This document shows, in pieces, positions 16,430 through 26,004 of a stretch of DNA of 64,000 bases (position 1 is the first letter of the stretch; each line of letters begins with the position of its first letter). The stretch covers positions 1,116,001-1,180,000 of the forward strand of contig NZ_CP012981.1 of assembly GCF_001411495.1 (NCBI RefSeq), written 5' to 3'. Source of the stretch: Burkholderia cepacia ATCC 25416. GTDB lineage: Bacteria > Pseudomonadota > Gammaproteobacteria > Burkholderiales > Burkholderiaceae. A program made the position numbers and the translations under genes. The notes under the pieces were generated by a model. The model did not search any database. It had not been told where the DNA came from and was given only the letters and a program-made list of their open reading frames with translations.

Positions 16430-17680
16430 TTACTGGACGAATGCGCCGATCGTGAAATACGGCGTCGATCCCGCGTTGTCGAGGAAACCGAACACGCCGC
16501 CCGAGAAGATGAACTTGCCGGTCGGCGACGTGCTGCCCGAACCCGTGTGGATTGTCGTGACCGTGCCCGGCACCTTCTGCGTGTAGTCCAGGTCGAGCGC
16601 GGTCGCGAGCGATGCCTGCGACGGCTGGAACGGATCGAGCAGCGTGGCCTGCTTGTCGATCAGCGCGGTGGTCCGGTAATCGAACTGGCTGTCGACGCCG
16701 ATGTATTCACCGTTCTGCGAACCGGCCGCGATGGCCGTCTGCGGCGCGAGGATCGAGATGCTCGATTCGTCGTCGGCGGTGAGGCCCGGCACCCCGTTGC
16801 TGTCGGGCGTCGGGTTCGGATTCGCCACCCCGGTGCGCACGAGGATCGGCACGAGCTGGTTGCGCAGCTTGCCGACGATCATGAAGGCCTTGCCCTGCGG
16901 CGTCGTCGACAGCGTCGGTTTCAGCTGGCTCGCATAGTTGTTCGACTGGAATGCGCCGCTGCCGTCCGCCGACTGCACGAAGTTCGTGCCTCGCTGCGTG
17001 CACGCGCCGCCGGCGAACTGGCCGGTCGAGTCGCACTTGGTCCAGGTGCCGTCGGCGTTGATCGTCACCTTCGCGTCGATCGATGCCGGCGCGAAGTTCT
17101 GCGACGGCACTTCACCGAAGCCCGTGTGACTGTACGTGCCCGCCACCTTCGTGATGTCGGTTTCGATCGACGAGAAGCCGATGAACGGGTAGTACGGGAA
17201 TTTCGTGTCGGGCACCGCGGCCTGGCCGAGCACGCCGTTGAACTGGATCTCCTTGCCGGGAATCGTGCCGCCCGCGACGCCCATGCCGACGAAGATGCGC
17301 GCCGGGCGCGACGGATCGAGGCTCGCGCCGTTCAGGCGGAATGCGCACTGGTTCAGCTTGTTGGTCGGCAGCAGCGTTTCCTGCGTGAGCGTGCCGCTGT
17401 CGACGGTGCCCGCGCGGGTCGGCACGACGGTGCCGGTCGTTTGCGGAACCGGCGATTCGACATAGGTGACCTGCCAGGTCATCTTGGTCGTGTCGAGCTG
17501 GACCTTGGCGAGTTCGCCGCTGCCCGCACCGCCCGTAAACACGGTGGTGTAGTCGAGCGAGGCAGGGCAGAGCCGGTCTTCGACGAGCGGGGGCGGATTG
17601 TCGCCGCCGCTGCCGCTGCCGCCGCAGGCAGAAAGAAGGGGGGCGGCAAGGGCCGCCGCCAGAATGAGGTTGCGCTTCAT
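16430..17680 (-). CDS. DUF2957 family lipoprotein (copy A)
   Basis: A 416-residue predicted lipoprotein. The lipobox LLSAC puts the lipidated cysteine at C19, followed by glycines (no Asp at +2, so outer-membrane sorting is expected) and a Gly/Ser/Pro-rich linker to about residue 33. The rest is a beta-rich secreted domain of the DUF2957 family, with CPASLDYTTVFTGGAGSGE at its start, a Cys in LNQCAFRLNG, and VGMGVAGGTIPGKEIQFNG in the middle. Function is not known. It follows its paralogue (17820-19253) by 139 bp and precedes the OmpW gene by 18 bp. The ATG at 17680 is the only start that keeps the signal. Confidence 0.82.
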   Translation of the reverse strand: MKRNLILAAALAAPLLSACGGSGSGGDNPPPLVEDRLCPASLDYTTVFTGGAGSGELAKVQLDTTKMTWQVTYVESPVPQTTGTVVPTRAGTVDSGTLTQETLLPTNKLNQCAFRLNGASLDPSRPARIFVGMGVAGGTIPGKEIQFNGVLGQAAVPDTKFPYYPFIGFSSIETDITKVAGTYSHTGFGEVPSQNFAPASIDAKVTINADGTWTKCDSTGQFAGGACTQRGTNFVQSADGSGAFQSNNYASQLKPTLSTTPQGKAFMIVGKLRNQLVPILVRTGVANPNPTPDSNGVPGLTADDESSISILAPQTAIAAGSQNGEYIGVDSQFDYRTTALIDKQATLLDPFQPSQASLATALDLDYTQKVPGTVTTIHTGSGSTSPTGKFIFSGGVFGFLDNAGSTPYFTIGAFVQ

Positions 17681-17819
17681 GTTGCTCCTCCAGATTTGTC
17701 TTGTGCGGCGGCCAGCTCCCTGTCGGCCGCTTCTGTTGCTTGTGCTCGTCCTGCTTGCGCCGTGCCGCGCGCTCGTGCGTCACGCGACGGCGGCCAGCCC
17801 GCCGTCGCGTCCTCGTCCG

Positions 17820-19253
17820 CTACTTGCTGATCTGCGCGCCCACGCCGAAGTACGGTGTCGACGAAGTCGTCGAGTTCGCCGACGTCGACGTGACGCCGCC
17901 GTTCACCGTGCCCTGGATCAGCGCCGCGTACAGCCCGCCCGTCGCGATCACGACGCCAGTTGCGGACGGGTAGTTCGTGCCGGGCGGCGGCTTCGGCGTC
18001 GTCGTCGCGTTCAGCAGGCCCGGCGTCGCCTGGCCGTAGTCGAGCGAGAAGCCGTCTTCCTCGACCTGCGTGCTCGGGTTGATGAACGACGCGTTGCTGC
18101 CGCGGATCAGGGCCGCCGTGTACTTGAAGTTCGAGTCCGCGCCCGCGTAGCCGCCGTCGATCGCGCCCGACTGGATCGCCGTTGCCGCACCGAGCACCGC
18201 GATGCCCGATTCGTCGTCGACCTGCGCGTCGGTATACAGCGGCGGCGTGCCGAGGTTCACGTTGCCCGTACGCACGATCACCGGCACCGTCGCGCCGTTG
18301 AGCTGGCCGATCACCATATGCGCGGTGGCCGACTTGCCGGTCGCGCCGACGATCGGCAATTGCGTCTGCGGCAGCGTCTGCGGCGCCTTCGTGCTGTCGA
18401 AGTAGCCGCCGTTCGCGCTCGTCTTCCACGGGTCGCCGGTCGTCTGGCAGCCGCCCGCGCCGCTCGACGTGCACGCGCCGTTCGCATCGAACGTCTCGCT
18501 CGAGTTCGTGCCTTTCGTCGCGTAGTCGCCCGACGGCACCAGGTGGTAGATCAGCGCGTTGTACGTACCCGGCAGCTTCGACAGGTCGGTCGTCGTGTTC
18601 GCGAAGCCGAGGAACGGATAGAAGTCGAAGTGGCGGTTCGGCACCTTGCCGACGTCCTTTGCCACCACGATCGGGCCGATGGCGATCGTCAGCCCGTCGT
18701 ACTGGATCGTCGCGCCGGGAATGCCGCCGCCCGCGACGCCCATGCCGACCAGCAGCATCGGCGGGTTCGCCCGGTTGAAGTCGGCGGCCGTCGAGTACGT
18801 GGCGCCGCCCGGCGCCTTGCCCGTGCCCGGCGTGAGGATGAATGCGCAGCGCGTCTGCTCGGCGGTTGGCAGCGTGCCGGTCGGCGGGTGCATGACCGCA
18901 CCGGTGATCGTCGTGCCGGCGCGGCTCGGCGTGACCGTGCCGGTCGCGAGCGGAATCGGCGATTCGAGCCACTTGAGCGTGTAGGTCATCGCCACGGCGT
19001 CGATGTTGACGCTGACGATCTCGCCGCTACCGGCGCCGCCGAGGTACGTGCTCTTCACGATGTCCGCGTTGGCCGGGCACAGCGCGCCGTTGACGGGCTG
19101 CGAAGGCGGCGGCCCTTGCGTGCCGCAGCTCGATCCGGAACATTGGGGGGCATTGATCGGCGCGGGTGCGCCGCCGTCCCCCCCACCACATGCAACCAGG
19201 AAAGGGGCAATGGCAAAGGCCGTTGCCACCCCCTTCGATAAGGCGTGCGACAT
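17820..19253 (-). CDS. DUF2957 family lipoprotein (copy B)
   Basis: A 477-residue paralogue of the gene downstream. The lipobox FLVAC gives a lipidated C22 followed by GGG, then a linker to about residue 50. Shared landmarks in the same order are CPANADIVKSTYLGGAGSGE, RCAFILTPG, LLVGMGVAGGGIPGATIQYDG, DDESGIAVLGAATAIQSG and a C-terminal TSSTPYFGVGAQISK that matches copy A. It is longer than copy A through insertions in the first half. It is probably first in the operon, since the 437-bp AT-rich region upstream can hold the promoter. Function unknown; surface or periplasmic location is inferred from the signal. Confidence 0.82.
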   Translation of the reverse strand: MSHALSKGVATAFAIAPFLVACGGGDGGAPAPINAPQCSGSSCGTQGPPPSQPVNGALCPANADIVKSTYLGGAGSGEIVSVNIDAVAMTYTLKWLESPIPLATGTVTPSRAGTTITGAVMHPPTGTLPTAEQTRCAFILTPGTGKAPGGATYSTAADFNRANPPMLLVGMGVAGGGIPGATIQYDGLTIAIGPIVVAKDVGKVPNRHFDFYPFLGFANTTTDLSKLPGTYNALIYHLVPSGDYATKGTNSSETFDANGACTSSGAGGCQTTGDPWKTSANGGYFDSTKAPQTLPQTQLPIVGATGKSATAHMVIGQLNGATVPVIVRTGNVNLGTPPLYTDAQVDDESGIAVLGAATAIQSGAIDGGYAGADSNFKYTAALIRGSNASFINPSTQVEEDGFSLDYGQATPGLLNATTTPKPPPGTNYPSATGVVIATGGLYAALIQGTVNGGVTSTSANSTTSSTPYFGVGAQISK

Positions 19254-19645
19254 GCCGCTGTCTCCAATCGTTTAATTGTGCGAGCTAATGTCGCTGCCTG
19301 GATTTTTGCTGTCAATTGATGAACCCGTCTAAAAAAGGCGATTGAAACGGGCATCGTGTTTTGAATCCTTGTCTGACACGGTATTCAGTAAGAATTAAAA
19401 CGTGCGACAGGCTGCCTGAAGCTGCCGGAGTGGGGAATGTGCGACGCCGGACAGGCCGGCGAAGAGCCTTCCCGCATATAACGGCAGCGTTTAAAGCGGT
19501 CGGTATCCGGTTTATCCCTATTCGGGATTGACTGGATAAAGAGGGGGTGGAATTAATTCACTGGTAATCGCGCAATCGAAAGCTTGTAAATATTTGTAAA
19601 TGCGCGATCGGTAATTTTTTTATATATTGCGTGATACCGGTAAAT
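19254..19645. other. Long AT-rich intergenic region upstream of the DUF2957 operon
   Basis: About 390 bp without a convincing gene, much richer in A+T than the flanks, especially 19500-19645. It holds the promoter of the DUF2957/OmpW operon. Visible elements: TTTATCC and GGATAAA as an inverted pair near 19510-19540 enclosing ATCCC/GGGAT, and ATCGCGCA/TGCGCGAT as another inverted pair near 19566-19608. None can be assigned to a known regulator. Confidence 0.45.
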
Positions 19646-19670
19646 AAAAAGCCGGCCAGTGGCCGGCTTT
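19646..19670 (-). terminator. Rho-independent terminator of argC
   Basis: GCCGGCC (19651-19657) pairs with GGCCGGC (19661-19667) over a 3-base loop. Read on the minus strand it is followed by TTTTTATTTA, so it ends leftward transcription 21 bp past the argC stop. Confidence 0.85.
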
Positions 19671-19690
19671 GCATTGCATGCGATGTTGAA

Positions 19691-20641
19691 TCAGCGTTTG
19701 AGACCCGCATCCTCGGCCGCGCCGATGTTCAGGTTCATGCACTGGATCGCGGCGCCCGATGCGCCCTTGCCGAGGTTGTCGAGGCGCGCGACCGTGACGA
19801 AGCGCTCTTCGTTGCCGAACACGAACAGGTCGACACGGTTCGTGTCGTTGTTCGCCTGCACGTCGAAGAAGCCGCCGTCGAGGTTCGCGTCCGCATCGAA
19901 CGGCGCGACGCGCACGAAGGCTTCGTCCGCGTAGTACTCGGCGAACACACGCTGCACGTCCTGCGGCGTCGCGCGTTTCGCGAGCTGCCCGGGCGTGAAG
20001 TAGGTCGTCACCGCGAGGCCCTTCAGGAACGGGCCGACGATCGGCGTGAAGATCGGCGGGTTCGCGAGGCCCGTGTGCGCGGCCATTTCCGGCAGGTGCT
20101 TGTGCGTGAGGCCGAGCGCGTACGGGCGCGGGCTCGCGAGCTTGCCGCCCGGCGCCGCGCTTTCGTAGTCGGCGATCATCGACTTGCCGCCGCCGCTGTA
20201 GCCGGTGATCGAGTAGCTGTGCGCGGCGAACGTCGGTGCGACGATGCCCGCATCGACGAGCGGACGCATCGCGAGCACGAAGGCCGATGCATGGCAGCCC
20301 GGCACCGCGATGCGCTTCGACGTGCGAATCTTATCGCGCTGCGCGCGGGTCAGTTCCGGCAGGCCGTAGGCCCAGTCGGCGCTGGTGCGGAACGCGGTGC
20401 TCGCGTCGATCAGCGTCGTGTTCGGGTTCTCGACGAGCGACGCCGATTCGCGCGACGCGACATCCGGCAGGCACAGGAACGTGACGTCCGACGCGTTGAT
20501 CAGGCGGCGGCGCTCTTCGACGTCCTTGCGCTTCGCTTCATCGATGCGCAGGATCTCGATGTCGCTGCGTGCCGACAGGTATTCGAAGATCTTGAGGCCG
20601 GTCGTGCCTTCCTGGCCGTCGACAAAAACTTTGGTGCTCAT
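19691..20641 (-). CDS. argC: N-acetyl-gamma-glutamyl-phosphate reductase (type 2)
   Basis: The 316-residue enzyme reduces N-acetyl-glutamyl phosphate to the semialdehyde, the third step of arginine synthesis. The NADP-binding start [14 protein letters not shown], the catalytic cysteine C116 in VPGCHAS, and [15 protein letters not shown] are visible. GQEGTTGL and the length of about 315 mark the short type-2 ArgC form. The start at 20641 gives MSTKVFVDG. Upstream in-frame codons lack a ribosome site and are GC-biased spill-over. It stands alone with its own terminator. No other arg gene is in the window. Confidence 0.92.
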   Translation of the reverse strand: MSTKVFVDGQEGTTGLKIFEYLSARSDIEILRIDEAKRKDVEERRRLINASDVTFLCLPDVASRESASLVENPNTTLIDASTAFRTSADWAYGLPELTRAQRDKIRTSKRIAVPGCHASAFVLAMRPLVDAGIVAPTFAAHSYSITGYSGGGKSMIADYESAAPGGKLASPRPYALGLTHKHLPEMAAHTGLANPPIFTPIVGPFLKGLAVTTYFTPGQLAKRATPQDVQRVFAEYYADEAFVRVAPFDADANLDGGFFDVQANNDTNRVDLFVFGNEERFVTVARLDNLGKGASGAAIQCMNLNIGAAEDAGLKR

Positions 20642-20726
20642 TTCGCTCTCACTGAATGAAACGGGGCCCGCGCCCTGAATCCGCCATTTTAAGACGTCAT
20701 CCGGCGGGCCTGCATCGCGCGGGTCG

Positions 20727-20752
20727 AAAAAAAGACGGCCGGCGGGCCGTCT
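20727..20752 (-). terminator. Rho-independent terminator of the WrbA-like gene
   Basis: AGACGGCC (20733-20740) pairs with GGCCGTCT (20745-20752) over a 4-base loop. On the minus strand it is followed by a run of seven T. It lies 30 bp past the flavoprotein stop. Confidence 0.85.
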
Positions 20753-20782
20753 TGTGTCCCTTTGACGCACACCGGCGCGTGC

Positions 20783-21355
20783 TCAGACGCGGCCGGCGAC
20801 CCAGCGGGCCGTCGCTTCGGCGACCCGCCGGCCGAATGCCTTCCCGGTTTCGAGGTCGCCCGGCAGCGGGCCTTCGTCGGGCGTCGCATCGGCCGGCGAC
20901 TGCGCGAGCAGGCCCGTCGAGCCGCCCAGGTAGTTGATGTCGTTGCGCGTGGCCGCCTTCGAGTTGGCCGGCATCAGGCTCGTGCCGACCCACACCATCC
21001 CATGCTGCATCGACAGCGTGACGAAGTATTGAATCGTCGAGAACTTGTCGCCGTTCATGGTCGCGGAGTTCGTGAAGCCCGCGGCGATCTTGTCCTTCCA
21101 TTTCTGCGTGAACCACGCTTTCGACGTCGCATCGGCGAATTGCTTGAACTGCGCCGACGGGCCGCCCATGTAGGTCGGTGCCCCGAAGACGATCGCGTCG
21201 GCCGCGTCGAGCGCGGCCCAGCCCGCGTCGTCGACGTCGCCGACGGCGAGCAGGCGCACGGTCGCGCCGGCGTCCTGCGCGCCCGCGTGAACGGCCTCGG
21301 CCAGTTTCTGCGTGTGACCGTAGCCGCTGTGATAGACGATGACGATGTTCGACAT
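20783..21355 (-). CDS. Flavodoxin family / NAD(P)H:quinone oxidoreductase, WrbA-like
   Basis: A 190-residue flavodoxin-fold protein. The phosphate-binding loop YHSGYGHTQKLAE (residues 7-19) and the FMN-binding segment VFGAPTYMGGPSAQFKQFAD are clear, as is GGSTGLLAQSP near the C-terminus. WrbA-type enzymes make two-electron reductions of quinones. The length is near that of WrbA (about 198), but sequence around the second flavin loop differs, so the symbol is left empty. The start at 21355 has GGAGA upstream. A longer in-frame extension to 21400 is rejected because it lacks a ribosome site and family match. Confidence 0.85.
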   Translation of the reverse strand: MSNIVIVYHSGYGHTQKLAEAVHAGAQDAGATVRLLAVGDVDDAGWAALDAADAIVFGAPTYMGGPSAQFKQFADATSKAWFTQKWKDKIAAGFTNSATMNGDKFSTIQYFVTLSMQHGMVWVGTSLMPANSKAATRNDINYLGGSTGLLAQSPADATPDEGPLPGDLETGKAFGRRVAEATARWVAGRV

Positions 21356-21586
21356 GAGGCGTTCTCCGGAAAGGAACGGGAACGGCGGCCGTTGCGGCAC
21401 GCCGGGTCACGCGTCGCCGGCCGGCGACGCGACGGATGCGCGGCGTGGCGCCGCGACCGGTGACGACGAGTCTAGCAAGCCGAAATGACGCGAAAACACG
21501 CGGGCGCGGAATACGCTCGGAGTGCGCCAGTGCGCGGCGGCAGGCAATTGCGGCGGCGCGCGGCAGGGGACGATGCCCGTCACCCG

Positions 21587-22207
21587 TTATTGCCCGTAGT
21601 TGACCGTGAGTTGCGCGGTGCCGATCGCCAGCGTGCCGATCTCGTGCTCGAACATCGGCGCGGGGCGCCCCTGCGCGACGCGCAGGTCGTCGCCCTTCAG
21701 CGCGTAGACGGTGACCACATAGCGGTGCGGCTTGCCGGGCGGCGGGCACGGGCCGCCGTAACCGTCGATTCCGAAGTCGTTGCGCGCTTCGCTTGCACCG
21801 ATGCGCCGCAGGAAGCCGGATGCGCTCGCGTCGGCGGGCAGGCTCGTGACTGTCGCGGGAATGCCCGCCACGGCCCAGTGCCACCAGCCGTGCCCCGGCG
21901 CGTCGGGATCGAAGATCGTGACCGCGTAGCCGCGCGTGCCGGGCGGCGGGTTGTGCCAGGCGAGCTGCGGCGAGTGGTTGCCGCCCTTGCAGTCGCCGCG
22001 GTCGAACACGTTCGCGGCACGGACGCGCCCGCCCGGCGTCAGGTCGTCGCTCGTCACGGTGAACGCGCCTTCTGCATGCGCGGGCACGGCGGCGAACGCG
22101 GCGGCATAAAGGAGGACGAGGTGGGCGAAGAGAGCGAGGAGGGCGGCAAGGAACGGCGACGGGCGACCCGATGGCGCAGGCGGAGTGATCCGGCGATCCA
22201 CACGCAT
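21587..22207 (-). CDS. YbhB/YbcL family (Raf kinase inhibitor-like, PEBP) protein, secreted
   Basis: A 206-residue protein with a long N-terminal signal sequence (hydrophobic residues about 20-42, ending AVPAHA), then the PEBP fold. The ligand-pocket motif DPDAPGHGWWHWAV, the GNHSPQLAW segment and the FGIDGYGGPCPPPGKPHRYVVTVYAL block are the family signature. Bacterial members have no settled function; proposed roles include small-molecule or phosphate-anion binding. The ATG at 22207 is the longest and gives a proper signal peptide. It is a single gene, leftward like its neighbours. Confidence 0.85.
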   Translation of the reverse strand: MRVDRRITPPAPSGRPSPFLAALLALFAHLVLLYAAAFAAVPAHAEGAFTVTSDDLTPGGRVRAANVFDRGDCKGGNHSPQLAWHNPPPGTRGYAVTIFDPDAPGHGWWHWAVAGIPATVTSLPADASASGFLRRIGASEARNDFGIDGYGGPCPPPGKPHRYVVTVYALKGDDLRVAQGRPAPMFEHEIGTLAIGTAQLTVNYGQ

Positions 22208-22376
22208 ATGGCGCTTCTCCCGTCACGTGGGCCGGATCGATGCTTCCGGCGTTGTTGGCGTTGTGCGTTGCCCGCGCAGCTGATGGCGACGATGGATCAA
22301 GTCTAGCATTAGGGTTCGATGAGCGATGCACGCCGCGACCCATGGTCGCGATCGTTTGCTGCGCGAATCGGCGGAC

Positions 22377-22408
22377 AAAAAAAACCGCCCGCGATGAAGC
22401 GGGCGGCT
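22377..22408 (-). terminator. Rho-independent terminator of pyrE
   Basis: CCGCCCGC (22385-22392) pairs with GCGGGCGG (22399-22406) over a 6-base loop. Read leftward it is followed by eight T. It is about 40 bp beyond the pyrE stop. Confidence 0.85.
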
Positions 22409-22446
22409 TGTTCAGCCAGGACGCCGGCCTGCGGGCCGGCGCGGCG

Positions 22447-23133
22447 TCATTCCTTCGGGGCCGTCGCGCCGCCGTGCGCCGCCGACCACTCGGCCGGTGC
22501 GTGCAGGAATTTCTCGACTTCGTCGAGCGTCTTCGTCTCGAAGTAGCCCGAAGCCTTCGCGACGCGCAGCACGTCCCACCACGTGGCGAGCGCGTGCAGG
22601 TCGACGTCGATGTCCTTCAGGACCGACACGCTTTCCTTGAAGATGTCGTAGTGGAACAGCACGAAGCAGTGGTTTACGGTCGCGCCCGCGGTGCGCAGCG
22701 CGTTGACGAAGTTGATCTTGCTGCGGCTGTCGGTCGTCAGGTCTTCCACGAGCAGCACGCGCGAGCCTTCTTCCAGATGGCCTTCGATCTGCGCGTTGCG
22801 GCCGAAACCCTTCGGCTTCTTGCGCACGTACTGCATCGGCACCATCATCCGGTCCGCGATCCATGCCGCGAACGGGATGCCGGCCGTCTCGCCGCCCGCC
22901 ACCGCGTCGATCTGCTCGAAGCCGATGTCGCGCGTGATCGTCGTTTCTGCCATTTCCATCAGCGCGCGGCGCACGCGCGGATACGAAATCAGCTTGCGGC
23001 AGTCGATATAGACGGGGCTTGCCCAGCCGGACGTGAAGATGAACGGTTTTTCTGCGTTGAAGTGCACTGCCTGCACTTCGAGCAGGATTTTGGCGGTCGT
23101 ATCCGAGATCGACTGACGATCGTAGCCTGTCAT
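22447..23133 (-). CDS. pyrE: Orotate phosphoribosyltransferase
   Basis: The 228-residue enzyme joins orotate and PRPP to make OMP in pyrimidine synthesis. [20 protein letters not shown] is the orotate-side motif. The PRPP-binding loop reads [14 protein letters not shown] where many enzymes have a D(D/V)xxTTG-type loop. This variant is seen in the longer PyrE subgroup. ATG codons exist at 23139 and 23133. The latter is chosen because AAGGA lies 6 bases upstream, whereas it abuts the former. It stands alone between YbhB and the divergent maeB. Complete, with no oddity beyond the loop variant. Confidence 0.9.
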   Translation of the reverse strand: MTGYDRQSISDTTAKILLEVQAVHFNAEKPFIFTSGWASPVYIDCRKLISYPRVRRALMEMAETTITRDIGFEQIDAVAGGETAGIPFAAWIADRMMVPMQYVRKKPKGFGRNAQIEGHLEEGSRVLLVEDLTTDSRSKINFVNALRTAGATVNHCFVLFHYDIFKESVSVLKDIDVDLHALATWWDVLRVAKASGYFETKTLDEVEKFLHAPAEWSAAHGGATAPKE

Positions 23134-23591
23134 GGGCATTCCTTGGGTGATGAGCGAAGAGCGGGCGCGGGCCCGGTGGCGCAGCAAGGGGAACCTGCCC
23201 TGGGGGCCGGGGCGCGATCGGAGGGCCAATCGCATCGCTGCGCGCGTAGCCGGCTATTTTACCCGATTCAGGCCGGTTTTCGGCGGAATTCACGCGGGTT
23301 CGCCGCTCGGCTCACCACCGGCGAAACAAACGGGGCGGGACCGCTCGCGCTGATGCGGAGGATGCGGCGCTGCACCAACGGAGGTCATTTAGGGGGTGTA
23401 CACTAGGCGACCCTTAGAAATCGTTCAGTACTTTGTACTTTCCTCTTGCCATCCGCCAAGGTTCGATGGCGTGCCGACCCGGCGCGCTGCGTGCCGTCTC
23501 GCAGTCGACCATCCCCTCGATTCAAGCAGACGCGGCCCAAGGTGCTGTGTACTGAACCGTCAATATTTCGCATGTCTCTCGCAGGTCAATC
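23134..23591. other. Divergent intergenic region between pyrE and maeB (458 bp)
   Basis: No convincing gene. It must hold the pyrE promoter on the left and the maeB promoter on the right. The stretch TTTACCCGATTC near 23260 and the GTGTACACTAGG segment near 23396 (a possible -10, TACACT) are the most promoter-like spots. Nothing resembles a riboswitch or attenuator with certainty. Confidence 0.4.
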
Positions 23592-25862
23592 ATGGACGAA
23601 CAACTGAAGCAGGCGGCACTCGCCTATCACCAGAATCCGAAACCCGGCAAGATTTCGGTCACCCCGACCAAGCCGCTGTCGAACCAGCTCGACCTGTCGC
23701 TCGCGTATTCGCCGGGCGTCGCCGCTGCGTGCGAAGCGATCCACGCCGATCCGCTCGATGCGCAGAAGTACACGTCGCGCGGCAACCTCGTCGGCGTCAT
23801 CACGAACGGTACGGCCGTGCTGGGCCTCGGCAACATCGGCCCGCTGGCCGCGAAGCCGGTGATGGAAGGCAAGGGCTGCCTCTTCAAGAAATTCGCGGGC
23901 ATCGACGTGTTCGACATCGAACTGTCGGAATCCGACCCCGACAAGCTCGTCGAGGCGATCGCGATGCTCGAGCCGACGCTCGGCGGCATCAACCTCGAGG
24001 ACATCAAGGCGCCGGAATGCTTCTACATCGAGCAGAAGCTGCGCGAGCGCATGAAGATCCCCGTCTTCCACGACGATCAGCACGGCACCGCGATCATCGC
24101 GTCGGCCGCGATCCTGAACGGCCTGAAGGTCGTCGGCAAGAAGCTCGCCGAAGTGAAGCTCGTGTGCTCGGGCGCGGGCGCCGCAGCGATCGCGTGTCTG
24201 GACCTGCTGGTCAATCTCGGCCTGACGAAGTCGAACATCCTCGTCGCCGATTCGAAGGGCGTGATCTACGAAGGGCGCGGCAATCTCGATCCGTCGAAGC
24301 AGCGCTATGCGGCGACCACCGACGCACGCACGCTCGCCGACGCGATCGTCGGCGCGGACGTGTTCCTCGGCTGCTCGAGCGCGGGCGTGCTGAAGCAGGA
24401 CATGGTCAAGACGATGGGCGACAAGCCGCTGATCCTGGCGCTCGCGAACCCGGAACCGGAAATCCGCCCGGAAGACGCGAAGGCCGTGCGCCCGGACGCG
24501 ATCGTCGCGACCGGCCGTTCGGACTACCCGAACCAGGTCAACAACGTGCTGTGCTTCCCGTTCATCTTCCGCGGCGCGCTCGACGTTGGCGCGACGACGA
24601 TCACGGAAGAAATGAAGCTCGCGTGCGTGCGCGCGATCGCCGAACTGGCGGAAGAAACCGACCAGAGCGAGGAAGTCGCGAAGGCGTATGAAGGCCACTC
24701 GCTCGAATTCGGGCCGGACTACCTGATTCCGAAGCCGTTCGATCCGCGCCTGATCATCAAGATCGCGCCGGCCGTCGCGCAAGCCGCGATGGATTCGGGC
24801 GTCGCCACGCGTCCGATCCAGGACATGGACGCCTACCGCGAGCAGCTCGGCGCGACCGTCTACCGCACCGGCATGGTGATGCGCCCGGTGTTCGCGACCG
24901 CGAAGCAGAAGCAGGCGCGCATCGTGTTCGCCGAAGGTGAAGACGAGCGCGTGCTGCGCGCCGCGCAGTTCGTGCTGCAAGAAAAGATCGCGAAGCCGAT
25001 CATCATCGGCCGTCCGTCGGTCGTCGACATGCGCCTGCAGAAGATCGGCTCGAAGCTCAAGGCCGGCACCGATTTCGAAATCGTCGATCCGGAAGACGAT
25101 GCGCGCTACCACCGCTACTGGCAGGCGTATCAGGAGATCGGCGCGCGCGACGGCGTGACGCCGGAAGTCGCGAAGGCCGCAATGCGCAAGTTCAACACGC
25201 TGATCGGCACGATGCTCGTGCACCTGGGCGATGCGGACGGGATGATCTGCGGGATGATCGACACGTTCCACAGCCACCTGAAGTTCATCGAGCAGGTGCT
25301 GGGCCGCGCGAAGGGCGCCGAGCACTTCGCCGCGATGAACCTGCTGATGCTGCCGGGCCGCAACCTGTTCGTGTGCGACACGTACGTGAACGAGCTGCCG
25401 AGCGCCGAACAGCTCGCCGACATGACGATCCAGGCCGCGGCCGAGATCGAGCGCTTCGGCATCGCGCCGAAGGCCGCGCTGCTGTCGAACTCGAACTTCG
25501 GCAGCGCGCCGTCGGCGTCGTCGCGCCGGATGGGCGAGGCCCGCAAGCTGATCGTCGAACGTGCGCCGAACCTGGAAGTCGACGGCGAAATGCACGGCGA
25601 CGCGGCGCTGTCGGAAATGATCCGCAAGCAGGCGTTCCCCGGCACGACGCTGTCGGGCGAAGCGAACCTGCTGATCATGCCGAACGTCGAAGCGGCGAAC
25701 ATCGCGTACAACCTGCTGAAGATGGTCGGCGGCGAAGGCGTGACGGTCGGTCCGTTCCTGCTCGGCGCGGCGAAGCCGGTCCACATCCTGACGCCGGCTG
25801 CGACCGTGCGCCGGATCATCAACATGACGGCCGTTGCCGCCGCGAACGTGAACACGAAGTAA
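23592..25862 (+). CDS. maeB: NADP-dependent malic enzyme with C-terminal phosphotransacetylase-like domain
   Basis: The 756-residue multidomain enzyme decarboxylates malate to pyruvate with NADP. Residues about 1-160 form the malic domain ([17 protein letters not shown]; the [10 protein letters not shown] metal/catalytic motif). About 160-430 form the NAD(P)-binding domain ([15 protein letters not shown]). About 430-756 match phosphate acetyltransferase ([31 protein letters not shown]), which in MaeB is regulatory (acetyl-CoA sensing) rather than catalytic. The length equals MaeB of E. coli (759). The ATG at 23592 has only a weak ribosome site (GCAGG). It is a single gene with its own terminator. 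Confidence 0.95.
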   Translation: MDEQLKQAALAYHQNPKPGKISVTPTKPLSNQLDLSLAYSPGVAAACEAIHADPLDAQKYTSRGNLVGVITNGTAVLGLGNIGPLAAKPVMEGKGCLFKKFAGIDVFDIELSESDPDKLVEAIAMLEPTLGGINLEDIKAPECFYIEQKLRERMKIPVFHDDQHGTAIIASAAILNGLKVVGKKLAEVKLVCSGAGAAAIACLDLLVNLGLTKSNILVADSKGVIYEGRGNLDPSKQRYAATTDARTLADAIVGADVFLGCSSAGVLKQDMVKTMGDKPLILALANPEPEIRPEDAKAVRPDAIVATGRSDYPNQVNNVLCFPFIFRGALDVGATTITEEMKLACVRAIAELAEETDQSEEVAKAYEGHSLEFGPDYLIPKPFDPRLIIKIAPAVAQAAMDSGVATRPIQDMDAYREQLGATVYRTGMVMRPVFATAKQKQARIVFAEGEDERVLRAAQFVLQEKIAKPIIIGRPSVVDMRLQKIGSKLKAGTDFEIVDPEDDARYHRYWQAYQEIGARDGVTPEVAKAAMRKFNTLIGTMLVHLGDADGMICGMIDTFHSHLKFIEQVLGRAKGAEHFAAMNLLMLPGRNLFVCDTYVNELPSAEQLADMTIQAAAEIERFGIAPKAALLSNSNFGSAPSASSRRMGEARKLIVERAPNLEVDGEMHGDAALSEMIRKQAFPGTTLSGEANLLIMPNVEAANIAYNLLKMVGGEGVTVGPFLLGAAKPVHILTPAATVRRIINMTAVAAANVNTK

Positions 25863-25903
25863 GTCCACGCCTGCGTGTGTCGCGCTTCAGGCGCGGCGCA
25901 AGG

Positions 25904-25942
25904 AAAAACGCCACGGAACCTGCGTTCCGTGGCGTTTTTTTA
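25904..25942 (+). terminator. Rho-independent terminator of maeB
   Basis: AAAAACGCCACGGAAC (25904-25919) pairs with GTTCCGTGGCGTTTTT (25924-25939) over a 4-base loop. It has A and T runs on both sides, so it can work in both directions and may also protect the converging gene at 26005. Confidence 0.9.
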
Positions 25943-26004
25943 TTGCGAATCGCCGGCCGGGGCGGGCGTTCGAACCGCGAATGCCCGCGCCCGTCGGCCG
26001 GCCG

